Origin: Sphaerotilus sp.
GTDB taxonomy: Bacteria; Pseudomonadota; Gammaproteobacteria; Burkholderiales; Burkholderiaceae_C
NCBI RefSeq assembly: GCF_013299175.1
Contig: NZ_JAAFKF010000003.1
Location: forward strand, 1-64,000
Length of the DNA: 64,000 nt
Direction: 5' to 3'
Shown here: positions 24,761 to 33,633 of the stretch, in pieces
Layout: every line of letters begins with the position of its first letter
How positions within the stretch are numbered: position 1 is the first letter of the stretch
Notes under the pieces: model-generated
What the model saw: only the letters and a program-made list of their open reading frames with translations
Database searches by the model: none
What the model was told of the DNA's origin: nothing
Made by a program: the position numbers and the translations under genes

Positions 24761-25684
24761 ATGCAACGCCCGTCGTCCACCCAGCAGCTCGCCGCCGGCG
24801 GCGCCTCGCTCGACGCACTGCGCAGCGCGGCGGCCCGCAACCCCGCCGACGCGGTCCAGGAGGTGGCGCGCCAGTTCGAGTCCCTGTTCATGCAGGAGCT
24901 GATGAAAAGCATGCGTGCCACCACGATGGACAGCGGCATGCTCTCCAACTCCGCCACGGCGATGGGCAGCGACATGCTCGACCAGCAGTACGCGATGCAG
25001 TTGTCGGGCCAGCCCGGCGGGCTGGCGTCGGCGATCGCGCGGCAACTGGAGCGGCAGATGGGCGTGGCCCCGGCGGCCGACGCGGTGCCGGGACAGCCGC
25101 GTTTTCTGCCGCTGCCCGGCCTGCGCATTCAGCCGGCTGCGGCCGAATCCGAGGCCACCGTGGCCGCGACGCCCTACGGCAGCAACGCCCAGCAGTTCGT
25201 CGCCACCCAGGCGCAGGCAGCGGCCAAGGTGTCCGCCGAAAGCGGCATCCCGGCCGATTTCATGCTCGCCCAGGCCGCGCACGAGACCGGCTGGGGACGG
25301 CACGAACTCCGCGGCCGTGACGGCAGCAACGCGCACAACCTGTTCGGCATCAAGGCCGGTGCCGGCTGGAGCGGGGCGACCGTCACCGCCACCACCACCG
25401 AGGTGATCGACGGCGAGCCGCGCAAGGTGCAGGCACAGTTCCGTGCCTATGCGTCCTACGAAGACAGCTTCCGCGACTACGCCCGGCTGATCGGCAGCAG
25501 CCCCCGCTACGCCGCCGCGCGCCGCGCCACCGACGATCCGAGCGCCTTTGCCCGCGAGCTGCAGCGCGCCGGCTACGCGACCGATCCGGACTACGCCGCC
25601 AAGCTGACCCGCGTGATCCAGACCACGCAACGTCTGCAACGCGGCCTTGGGCGTGCGGGGTTGTCTGCCGATATACAGGCGTGA
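24761..25684 (+). CDS. flgJ: Flagellar rod cap and peptidoglycan hydrolase FlgJ
   Basis: A 307-residue two-domain protein. Residues ~25-100 are the rod-capping domain (RQFESLFMQELMKSMRATTMDSGMLSN). Residues ~150-300 are a glucosaminidase domain with AQAAHETGWGRHEL, in which Glu175 is the likely catalytic acid, and NLFGIKAGAGWSGATV. It opens the peptidoglycan for the growing rod. The fused form is typical of beta- and gammaproteobacteria. Confidence 0.96.
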   Translation: MQRPSSTQQLAAGGASLDALRSAAARNPADAVQEVARQFESLFMQELMKSMRATTMDSGMLSNSATAMGSDMLDQQYAMQLSGQPGGLASAIARQLERQMGVAPAADAVPGQPRFLPLPGLRIQPAAAESEATVAATPYGSNAQQFVATQAQAAAKVSAESGIPADFMLAQAAHETGWGRHELRGRDGSNAHNLFGIKAGAGWSGATVTATTTEVIDGEPRKVQAQFRAYASYEDSFRDYARLIGSSPRYAAARRATDDPSAFARELQRAGYATDPDYAAKLTRVIQTTQRLQRGLGRAGLSADIQA

Positions 25685-25732
25685 TCCTCCTCGACAACCC
25701 CCAAGCCTCCCCAGCCCTCCAAGCCGATCGCC

Positions 25733-27412
25733 ATGAGCACTAACTCCTTGCTGAACATGGGCGTGCGGGCCATGTTCGCCGCCCAGACCCAACTGAGCAC
25801 GACCAGCCACAACATCGCCAACGCCTCCGTGGCGGGCTACTCGCGCCAGTCGGCCAAGCTCGCCACGGTGGTCGGACAGGACCTGGGCGTGGGCTACATC
25901 GGCGGCGGTGTGGGGGTGGAGACGGTCGAGCGGGCGGCCAACCGCTTCCTTGCCGCCCAGACCAACCAGAGCCAGGCCCAGTCCTCGGCCGACAGCACCC
26001 GGCTCGGGATGCTCCACCAGCTCGAAGCCGGTTATCCCCTGGGCGAGCTGGGGCTGGGGCAGGCGGGATCCAGGCTGTTCGCTTCGTTTGGCGATCTGGC
26101 CGCGGCACCGAAGGACGCGGCGGTGCGCGAGGTCGTGCTGTCGGCGGTGGAGACCACGGCGTCGCGCTTTCGCAGCACGGGCGAACACCTCGCCAGCCTG
26201 CAGACCGCCACGGCACAGCAGCTCGACGATGAAGTCACCACGGTCAACGGCCTGACCGAGCAGATCGCCGGACTCAACCGCCAGCTCATCGGCAGCGGCA
26301 GCGCCCATGACCAGCCCAACGACCTGCTCGACCAGCGCGACGCGCTCATCGCCAAGCTCAGCCAGCACATCGACGTCAGCCGCATCGACAACCGCGACCA
26401 GAACGGCCAGCCCGACGGCTCGGTGAGCTTGTTCGTCGGTGGTGGCCAGCCGGTGGTGCTGGGTGCGGACAGCCATGCCCTGAAGTCCGTGCCTCAGCCC
26501 GGCGCGCCGGACCAGCGCGGCATCGCCATCACGCTGAACGGCCAGGACCGACCGCTGTCGGCCACGTCGCTGGGCGGCGGGGCGATGGCGGGCTTGCTCC
26601 AGTTCCAGAACAGCGATCTGGGCAACGCCCGCGCCGAGCTGGGCCTGATGGCCTCCGCCCTGGCCGACAGCCTCAACACCCAGCACGCCAAGGGCACCGA
26701 CCTCGACGGCGCCGTCGGCCAGTCCTTGCTGCGTGTCGGCGATCCGGTGGCGGTGGCGGCGGCGTCCAACGCCCGCGACAGCAGCGGCGCCTTCCTGGCC
26801 AAGGTCAGCGTCAGCCGGGTGGCCGGGCAGGGCGCCCAGCTCCAGGCCAGCGACTACACCCTCCAGCAAGATCCGGCCAACAGCGCCCGTTTCCAGGTGA
26901 CACGGCTGTCGGATGGCACGGTCTTCTCCGGCTTGAACAATGGTGCCCAGCTCGACGGTTTCACGTTCGATGTCGGCACCCCGGCCCCGGCCGCGCAGGA
27001 CCGCTTCCTGCTGCAACCGGTGAGCACCGCAGCCCAGACCGCCACCGCCACGCTGACCGACCCGCGCAAGCTGGCGGCGGCGGGTGCCACGGCCGCCGGT
27101 TCCGGCAACACCAACGCGCTGGTGATGCAGAACCTCGCCAAGGCCAATACCGTCAACGGCACGACCTTCAGCAACCAGTACGCCCACACGGTGTCGGCGC
27201 TGGGGGTGCGGGTGCAGCGGGCCGATGCCGCGTCGCAAGCGTCGGGCGCTCTGGCGACCAGGAACAAGGAACAGCTTGGCTCGGAGACGGGGGTGAACCT
27301 GGAGGAGGAAGCGGCCAATCTGCTGCAGTTCCAGCAAAGCTACCAGGCGGCCGCCAAGGTGCTGGTGACGGCCCAGAAGCTGTTCGACACGATGCTGTCG
27401 GTCATGAATTGA
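25733..27412 (+). CDS. flgK: Flagellar hook-filament junction protein 1 FlgK
   Basis: A 559-residue junction protein. N-terminal LLNMGVRAMFAAQTQLSTTSHNIANASVAGYSRQ and C-terminal GVNLEEEAANLLQFQQSYQAAAKVLVTAQKLFDTMLSVMN are the FlgK ends; the D2/D3 domains in between are variable. FlgN (16494-16850) should act as its export chaperone. A 48-base gap separates it from flgJ. Confidence 0.97.
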   Translation: MSTNSLLNMGVRAMFAAQTQLSTTSHNIANASVAGYSRQSAKLATVVGQDLGVGYIGGGVGVETVERAANRFLAAQTNQSQAQSSADSTRLGMLHQLEAGYPLGELGLGQAGSRLFASFGDLAAAPKDAAVREVVLSAVETTASRFRSTGEHLASLQTATAQQLDDEVTTVNGLTEQIAGLNRQLIGSGSAHDQPNDLLDQRDALIAKLSQHIDVSRIDNRDQNGQPDGSVSLFVGGGQPVVLGADSHALKSVPQPGAPDQRGIAITLNGQDRPLSATSLGGGAMAGLLQFQNSDLGNARAELGLMASALADSLNTQHAKGTDLDGAVGQSLLRVGDPVAVAAASNARDSSGAFLAKVSVSRVAGQGAQLQASDYTLQQDPANSARFQVTRLSDGTVFSGLNNGAQLDGFTFDVGTPAPAAQDRFLLQPVSTAAQTATATLTDPRKLAAAGATAAGSGNTNALVMQNLAKANTVNGTTFSNQYAHTVSALGVRVQRADAASQASGALATRNKEQLGSETGVNLEEEAANLLQFQQSYQAAAKVLVTAQKLFDTMLSVMN

Positions 27413-27436
27413 CGTTGATTTGTACTGGAGATTCCC

Positions 27437-28675
27437 ATGCCCCGCGTAGCTTCCGCCCTCAGCCAGCAGACCGGCCTGGACGCCTTGATGCACCGCCAGC
27501 AGGAGCTGACCCGCACCCAGGCACGCCTGGTCAGTGGCAAGCGCATCGACCGCGCCAGCGATGACCCGGCCGGCGCCGCCCGTGCCGAGCGCGCACTGGC
27601 CGACCAGACCCGCAGCGAGGGCCTGCTGCGCACGGTCGGCGCCAGCCGCAACGCCATGTCCCTGGCCGAATCGTCGATCGGCAGCGCGGTGGATCTGCTG
27701 CAGACCGCCCGTGAAACGGTGGTCGAGGCGGGCAACGGGGCGCGCAATCCGGCCGATCTGGCCCTGCTGGCCGACCGCCTGAAGCAGGTCCGTGGCCAGT
27801 TGATGACGGTGGCGAACACCGACAACGGCGCGGGGCATTTTGTCTTCGGCGGGCAGGGCAGCGACCGCCTGCCGTTCGTGGACACCGGCGCTGGCGTCAC
27901 CTACCAGGGCCACACCGGGACCGCGGACGGTTCGCTGTCCGAGGAGCTGCCGCTGGCGGTCGATGGCGATGCGCTCTGGCTGAAGGCGCGCAGTGGCAAC
28001 GGCGTGTTCGAGACCAGCCGCCAGGTGGGGGCGACCAGCTCGGCCTGGATCGGCGCCGGTCAGGTCAGCGATCCGGCGGCGCTGACCCTGGCGGACGGGC
28101 AGCACTACGCCGTCACCTTCGACACCGCCACGCGCTACAGCGTCCACCTCGTGGCCAGCGATGGCAGCAGCACGCCCATGCCCGATGCCGCCAGCAACAC
28201 CCACGATTACGTCTCGGGCACGCCCGTCGCTGGCCTGCCGGGCATGTCGGTGAGCGTCTCGGGCCAGGCCGCGGCCGGCGATACCTTCACCATCGCGCCG
28301 TCCAGCCCGGACCTGAGCGTCTTCGATGCGCTGGACCGGGTGATCAGCGTGCTGGGGGCCGCGACCACCACCGCGTCCAGCACCGGCAACCAGGCGCAGG
28401 CCCTCAACCACGGCCTGCGCGACCTCGACCAGGTGCTCGGCAACCTGCAGAAGGGCCGCTCCCACGCGGGCGAAACCCTGAACCGCATCGATGGCATCGA
28501 CGAACGCACCCAGGGTCGTGTCCTGAACGACAAGTCCACCCGGTCCGAGGCCGAAGACCTGGACATGGCCCAGGGCATCTCCGAGTTCACGACCCAGCAG
28601 ACGGCGTACCAGGCCGCGCTCCAGTCGTACTCGATGGTGCGCAAGCTCTCCCTGTTCGACTACATCAGCAACTGA
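27437..28675 (+). CDS. flgL: Flagellar hook-filament junction protein 3 FlgL
   Basis: A 412-residue flagellin-like junction protein: LDALMHRQQELTRTQARLVSGKRIDRASDDPAGAARAERA at the N-terminus, and a C-terminal LDMAQGISEFTTQQTAYQAALQSYSMVRKLSLFDYI helix. Last structural gene of the operon; a short inverted repeat follows its stop. Also a FlgN client. Confidence 0.96.
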   Translation: MPRVASALSQQTGLDALMHRQQELTRTQARLVSGKRIDRASDDPAGAARAERALADQTRSEGLLRTVGASRNAMSLAESSIGSAVDLLQTARETVVEAGNGARNPADLALLADRLKQVRGQLMTVANTDNGAGHFVFGGQGSDRLPFVDTGAGVTYQGHTGTADGSLSEELPLAVDGDALWLKARSGNGVFETSRQVGATSSAWIGAGQVSDPAALTLADGQHYAVTFDTATRYSVHLVASDGSSTPMPDAASNTHDYVSGTPVAGLPGMSVSVSGQAAAGDTFTIAPSSPDLSVFDALDRVISVLGAATTTASSTGNQAQALNHGLRDLDQVLGNLQKGRSHAGETLNRIDGIDERTQGRVLNDKSTRSEAEDLDMAQGISEFTTQQTAYQAALQSYSMVRKLSLFDYISN

Positions 28676-28688
28676 CACGGCGCGTGTC
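28674..28688. repeat. Small hairpin across the flgL stop
   Basis: Perfect inverted repeat GACACG-GCG-CGTGTC, starting at the flgL stop and burying a possible GTG start (28684) of the next gene. There is no T tract, so it is not a clear terminator; it may attenuate or shield translation. It supports ATG 28696 as the start of the HDOD gene. Confidence 0.5.
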
Positions 28689-28695
28689 CCCCACC

Positions 28696-29907
28696 ATGCA
28701 GTCTCCGGATGCTCCTATCCTCGGGCAGGTGGCCCTGAGCTACTGCCCGATCATCGACAGCCAGCGCAACGTGATGGCCACGCGGCTGTCCGTGTTTCCA
28801 CTGGGACACGCCCGCTGGCTGCCCGTGGGCGAGCTGCTCACCGCCGTCAGCCAGGTCTGGCCGGCCGACGGGCCACAAGTGGTCCTCTCGGTGCGCTGCG
28901 AGGGGTTGCTGGCGGACCTGCTGATGGTGCAGCCGACCTCGAACGTGCTGGTCGAGGTGCCGAAATTCATGGCCTGCGATCCCGTCCACCGCGACTCGAT
29001 CCTCGCGCTGGTGGAGCACGGCACGACGCTGCTGCTGTCCGGGCGGCCGGACCAGCCGCTGCCGCGCGAGCTGCTCGGTGCGTTCAAGTACGCCATCATC
29101 GATCTGGCGGACGAGCGGCGCCTCGACGGTGGTCCGGTGCCCGCAGGGGTCAAACGCTCGATCGGCTTCTTCCAGGAAGGCGTGCAGACCATCGAGCAGA
29201 TGGAGGGGGCGTTCCGGCGTGGTGCGGTGGCGGTGCTGGGCTGGCCGGTGGACGAGAGCGAGGCCGTGCCCGCCGCACGGTCCAGTGCCGCGGCACTGCG
29301 GCCGGACTTGAAGGTGACGCTGGAGCTGCTCAACCAGGTCCACCAGGAAGCGCCGCTCAGCCAGATCGAGACCACGCTGAAATTCGACCCGACGCTGGCG
29401 TTCCGGCTGATGCGCTACATCAACTCGCCGGTGTTCGGCCTCACGGTGGAGGTCACCTCGTTCTCGCAGGCGGTGATGTTGCTGGGCTACCAGCGGCTCA
29501 AGCGGTGGCTGGCCTTGTTGCTGGCCACGGGAGGCAGTGACAAGAACCAGCGGCCGGTGATGTATGCCGCGGTGCGCCGCGGCCTGCTCATGGAGGCGCT
29601 GGTGAGCACCCACCCCAGCGGCGAGCACCGCAACGAGATGTTCATCTGCGGCGTGTTCTCTCTGCTCGACCGGATGTTCCAGCGTCCGTTCAGCGAACTG
29701 CTGCACACCCTGCCGGTCTCGGACGATGTCTACCAGGCGCTGGTCGAGGAGCGTGGTCCGTACTTCCCGGCGCTCGACCTCGTGCGGACGCTCGAAGGCG
29801 GCAGCGGCCACGATGTGCGCGAGAAAGTGGCGCTGCACGGCTTCCAGATGCGCCATGTGAACCGCGCCTTGCTGCACGCGCTGGCCAGCGCCTTCCAGAT
29901 CGGCTGA
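28696..29907 (+). CDS. Degenerate EAL plus HDOD domain signalling protein
   Basis: A 403-residue protein. Residues ~10-190 resemble a worn EAL domain (ALSYCPIIDSQRNVMATRLSVF at the place of the RQPIvd start) without EAL catalytic residues, and residues ~195-380 form an HDOD domain (LELLNQVHQEAPLSQIETTLKFDPTLAFRLMRYINSPVFGL, then SFSQAVMLLGYQRLKRWLALLL). This is the YuxH/CdgJ layout; such proteins influence motility or c-di-GMP signalling without enzyme activity. It follows flgL by 20 bases and may be read through from the flagellar operon. Confidence 0.88.
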   Translation: MQSPDAPILGQVALSYCPIIDSQRNVMATRLSVFPLGHARWLPVGELLTAVSQVWPADGPQVVLSVRCEGLLADLLMVQPTSNVLVEVPKFMACDPVHRDSILALVEHGTTLLLSGRPDQPLPRELLGAFKYAIIDLADERRLDGGPVPAGVKRSIGFFQEGVQTIEQMEGAFRRGAVAVLGWPVDESEAVPAARSSAAALRPDLKVTLELLNQVHQEAPLSQIETTLKFDPTLAFRLMRYINSPVFGLTVEVTSFSQAVMLLGYQRLKRWLALLLATGGSDKNQRPVMYAAVRRGLLMEALVSTHPSGEHRNEMFICGVFSLLDRMFQRPFSELLHTLPVSDDVYQALVEERGPYFPALDLVRTLEGGSGHDVREKVALHGFQMRHVNRALLHALASAFQIG

Positions 29908-29948
29908 TTCGGCGGATTCAGGGCGGCCCTGCTGCTTACACTGGCAGC

Positions 29949-32882
29949 ATGAAGCTGCCCCACGCCTTGCTGGACGCGCTGGTCGAGTCGGTGCTGGTCT
30001 TCGACGACTCGGCGCGGCTGGTCCATGCCAACCAAGCCGCCTTGCGCCGCCTGCCCTGTGAACCCGGCATGAACCTCGCCGACCTGGGACCGGCACTGGG
30101 CCGGCCGCTGCAGGAGCGGCTGCGGGCGGTGCTGGCCGGGGGACGGATCGATGCCCACTTTCCCGCCGGGGCCACGGCCGGGTCTGCGCCGTCGCTGTCG
30201 CGGCTGGACAGCGGGCCGTGGGTGCTGTGCCTGCCGCCGGATGGAGGGGGCAGTGCGGCAGCCCCGCGCGTGCCGCTGCCGCTGGTCGAGCGGCCGCTGC
30301 GCGAGTGGCGCACGCTGCTGTGGAGTGCGCCGTTTCCGGCCATGCTGCAGGATGCCTCCTTTCGGCTGCTCGATGTCAACGACGCCTTCGTGGCCCTCAC
30401 CGGGCACCCCCGCGAGGCACTGATCGGCACCGACCCGATCGCCCTGTGCCCCGAGGACGAGCGCCGCATCACCCAGGAAGACCGCGAACGCCTGGGCCGT
30501 GAACTGGGTGAAACCACCGGCCCGGCGCTGCGCGAGTCACGCCTCATCGACCGCGACGGGCGCGCGCGCTGGGTGCGCTCGACGCGGTACGCCACCGGTG
30601 CAGGGCGCGTGGCCGGGGTCGAGGGTGGCCCGCGGCTGGTGATGACGGTGCTGCAGGAAACCACCTCCGAGCACGCCGCCCGCGAGCAGGCCGAGCGGTT
30701 CTCCCGCGAGCTGGACCAGTGGTTCGATCTCAGCCCGATGGGCATGGCGCTGTTCGACGACCGGGGGCTGGTGCTGCGGGCCAACCAGGGCTTCGAGGCA
30801 CTGGCGGGCGGGCCGCTGGTGGACCTGGGCGAGGCATCGGCGCCACTGCGGGCGCTGCTGCACTGGACACAGGGGGTGATGGCGCAACCGTTGTCGCCCG
30901 GTGGCGCCTGGGTCAGCAGCGAAGGCGCGCTGCCGCACGCCGACGGCCGCACGCGCTGGGTGCGGGCGCTGCTGCGCTGCGACGAGGTCCGGGCCGGGCG
31001 GCGGCGCTACATGTGCATGCTGGAGGACCGCTCCGCCGAGGACGAGCGCGATCTGGCCCAGGCCCGGGCGGAGCAGTTGCTCGGCGAGCTGTCCACCATC
31101 CTCGACAGCTCGCCGGCCGGCATCGCGTCGGTGCGCGGCCACCTCCTGACGCAGTGCAACAGCCGCTTCGAGCGGATGCTGGGACTGGCGCCAGGGGCGG
31201 CGGTGGGCCGTGACATCCGCGCCTTGCTGGCCGGCGGTGCGCAGGAGCCGCTCGACCGGCTCGACGCGGTGCTCGACCGGGGCGAGCTGTACGAGACCGA
31301 AGTGGTGGTGCAGGACGAGGACGGCGCCTTGCACTGGTACGCCGTCACCATCCGCCGCACCGGCCCGGCCGGCCGCACGCCGCTGGCGATCGTGGTGCTG
31401 TCCGAGATCACGCGGCTGAAGACCCAGCAGGCCGAACTGGCCCACCTGGCCCGCGAACACGAGCGCATGGCCGGGGTGCTCGGCCAGCAGGCCGATCGCA
31501 CGCGGGCGGTGCTGGACTCGGTGCTGGTCGGCATCGTCACGGCCGACGAGCGCGGGCGCATCTCCTGGCTCAACCGCTCGGCCCGCCGCATGTTCAGCGG
31601 CGATCTGGGCGACTTCATGGGCCAGCCGCTGCACGCCGTCGCCACTGACGAGGCCGACCACCCGTTTCGCCGGACGGTGCCACTGTTCGGCGAGCTGCGC
31701 GACGGCGAGGCGTTGCAGTTCGAGTGCCGGGTCCAGGCGCGCGATGCCCGCACCTTCTGGGTGGTGGGCAACGCGGTGGCGACGCTGGGGCTGCAGGGCG
31801 GGCGCGAGATGACCTTCGCGCTGATGGACATCGACCAGCGCCGCCAGGCCGAGGCCCGCATCGCCGAGGCGCAGGCGTCGCTGCAGCGCATCATCGAAGC
31901 CGCGCCGATGGCGATCACGGTCTGCGACGCCGCCACCTTGCGCGTGCTGCAGCTCAACCGGGCGGCGGCGGCGCTGTGCGGCGTGTCGGCGGCCGAGGCG
32001 GCGGGACGTTCGCTGGTGCAGCTCCACCCGCCGGTGGCGGGGGCGAGCCTGCAGTCGGACATCGACGAGGCGCTGGCGCATCCGCAGGTGGTCACGCCCC
32101 GCGAATACCACCTCGAACGCGGCGGTCGCACGGAAGTCTGGGATGCGCGTTTCCTGCTGCTGGCCCGCACCGAGGACCGCTCGGACCAGCACCAGCTCCT
32201 GATGGTCTCCACCGACGTGACGACCCAGCGCGCAGCGCAGCGGGCGGAGCTGGAGGCGGCGATCGCGCGGCGCGAGATGCTGGTGCAGGAGGTCCACCAC
32301 CGCATCAAGAACAACCTGCAGGGCGTGGCCGGGCTGATGCAGCAGGCGGTGGTGCGCTACCCGCAGGTGCAGCCCATCATCGCCGAGGTGGTCGGGCAGG
32401 TGCAGGCCATCGCGCAGGTCTACGGGCTGCAGGTGGGCAACACCGGCCTGCTGGCGGTGCGCAACGTCATCGAAGCCATTGCGCAGTCGGTGCAGCGCAC
32501 CTTCGGTCGGACCATCGAGCTGACCGTCGCGGGCGATCCGGGCTGGCGCTGGCTGCTGCCGGAGGCGGAGTCGATCCCGATCGCGCTGGCGCTGAACGAG
32601 CTGTTCACCAACGCGGTCAAGCACAGCCCGGCCGGCGCGGTGGTCGTGTGCCGGCTGTGGCTGGAGCCGGACGGGGTGCGGGTCGAGATCGACAATCCGG
32701 GGCGGCTGCCGGCGGATTTCCGGCTCGACCGGCGCCCCGCGACGGTGTCGGGGCTGGGATTGGTGAGTGCCTTGCTGCCCCGGCGCAGCGCCAGCCTCGC
32801 CTTCACGCAGCAGGAGGACCGGGTGGTGGCTGCCTTGCGGCTGGCGCCGCCGGTGGTGCGCCGCGCAGACGCAACCCCTTGA
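29949..32882 (+). CDS. Multi-PAS sensor histidine kinase of HWE/HisKA_2 type
   Basis: A 977-residue cytoplasmic kinase with no clear transmembrane segment. About five PAS or PAS-like domains run from residue 10 to 765 (for example LLDVNDAFVALTGHPREALIG at ~138, GIVTADERGRISWLNRSARRMF at ~530, APMAITVCDAATLRVLQLN at ~650). The dimerisation region has EVHHRIKNNLQGVAGLMQQ with the phosphorylated His at 783 or 784, marking the HisKA_2 class. The ATPase domain follows (ALNELFTNAVKHSPAG, then GLGLVSALLPRR). The ANTAR response regulator 103 bases downstream is the natural partner, a pairing seen with PdtaS/PdtaR. The signal is unknown. Confidence 0.9.
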   Translation: MKLPHALLDALVESVLVFDDSARLVHANQAALRRLPCEPGMNLADLGPALGRPLQERLRAVLAGGRIDAHFPAGATAGSAPSLSRLDSGPWVLCLPPDGGGSAAAPRVPLPLVERPLREWRTLLWSAPFPAMLQDASFRLLDVNDAFVALTGHPREALIGTDPIALCPEDERRITQEDRERLGRELGETTGPALRESRLIDRDGRARWVRSTRYATGAGRVAGVEGGPRLVMTVLQETTSEHAAREQAERFSRELDQWFDLSPMGMALFDDRGLVLRANQGFEALAGGPLVDLGEASAPLRALLHWTQGVMAQPLSPGGAWVSSEGALPHADGRTRWVRALLRCDEVRAGRRRYMCMLEDRSAEDERDLAQARAEQLLGELSTILDSSPAGIASVRGHLLTQCNSRFERMLGLAPGAAVGRDIRALLAGGAQEPLDRLDAVLDRGELYETEVVVQDEDGALHWYAVTIRRTGPAGRTPLAIVVLSEITRLKTQQAELAHLAREHERMAGVLGQQADRTRAVLDSVLVGIVTADERGRISWLNRSARRMFSGDLGDFMGQPLHAVATDEADHPFRRTVPLFGELRDGEALQFECRVQARDARTFWVVGNAVATLGLQGGREMTFALMDIDQRRQAEARIAEAQASLQRIIEAAPMAITVCDAATLRVLQLNRAAAALCGVSAAEAAGRSLVQLHPPVAGASLQSDIDEALAHPQVVTPREYHLERGGRTEVWDARFLLLARTEDRSDQHQLLMVSTDVTTQRAAQRAELEAAIARREMLVQEVHHRIKNNLQGVAGLMQQAVVRYPQVQPIIAEVVGQVQAIAQVYGLQVGNTGLLAVRNVIEAIAQSVQRTFGRTIELTVAGDPGWRWLLPEAESIPIALALNELFTNAVKHSPAGAVVVCRLWLEPDGVRVEIDNPGRLPADFRLDRRPATVSGLGLVSALLPRRSASLAFTQQEDRVVAALRLAPPVVRRADATP

Positions 32883-32985
32883 GGCGGGGCGGTACCGCGC
32901 TGCGCCGACCTGCGAGACAATCGGAGGACGGCCGCTCCCGCATCTTTTCTGCTTCTTTCAACCCCGGCCGCAAGGAAGTACCACG

Positions 32986-33633
32986 GTGACTGACACGTCC
33001 GCAATGTCCGCAATGCCGGCCGCCCCTCGGCGCGGGCGCATCCTGGTGGTGGACGATGACCGCCTGGTGCTGGCCACGGTCGTGCATGGGCTGACCCACG
33101 CGGGCTTCGAGATCCTCGACGCCGACAACGGCGACGACGCCATCCTGCTGGCCCGCCAGCACCGGCCGGACCTGGCGCTGCTGGACATCCGCATGGACGG
33201 CATGAGCGGCTACGACGTGGCGCACTACCTGCGCGAGGCGCTGCAGATCCCGTTCATGTTCCTGTCGGCCTTCTCGGACGAGGCGACGCTGGTGCGCATC
33301 CGGGCGCTGGGGGCGCTGGCGCTGCTGGTCAAGCCGCTGGACATGGCCCAACTGGTGCCGGCGGTGGCAGCGGCGCTTGACTCGGTGGCGGTCTCGCACC
33401 ACGCCGAGGTGCCCGCACCAGCCCAGGTGCCGGTCCAGGCGCCTGCTGCCGTGGTGCTGGCCATGCCGGTCGCCATGGCCGTGGGCATCGTCATGCACCG
33501 CTTCTCGCTGGCCCGCGGGCCGGCGCTGGCGCGGCTGCAGCGGCTGTCGGCGCAGGAGGGGCGTGGCCTGGAGCAGACCTGCACGGCGATGGTCGAGGCG
33601 CTGGAACAGCTTGCGCTGCCCGGCTCACTCTGA
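32986..33633 (+). CDS. Response regulator with ANTAR RNA-binding output domain
   Basis: A 215-residue regulator. The receiver domain begins RILVVDDDRLVLATV, with phosphorylated Asp67 in LALLDIRMDGMSG and the conserved Lys of LLVKPLDMAQL. After a Pro/Ala/Val linker, residues ~160-212 (AVGIVMHRFSLARGPALARLQRLSAQEGRGLEQTCTAMVEAL) fit the three-helix ANTAR domain, which acts by antitermination on RNA. The GTG start at 32986 has an AGGAAG ribosome site. Partner of the HWE kinase just upstream. Overlaps the next, convergent gene by 9 bases. Confidence 0.85.
   Translation: MTDTSAMSAMPAAPRRGRILVVDDDRLVLATVVHGLTHAGFEILDADNGDDAILLARQHRPDLALLDIRMDGMSGYDVAHYLREALQIPFMFLSAFSDEATLVRIRALGALALLVKPLDMAQLVPAVAAALDSVAVSHHAEVPAPAQVPVQAPAAVVLAMPVAMAVGIVMHRFSLARGPALARLQRLSAQEGRGLEQTCTAMVEALEQLALPGSL

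Noticed and set aside
24707-28678. A 1323-codon open frame on the strand opposite flgJ-flgL
   Set aside because: It is the antisense shadow of three clear flagellar genes. High GC removes stops from the opposite frames; the translation is Arg/Gly/His-rich without domain pattern.
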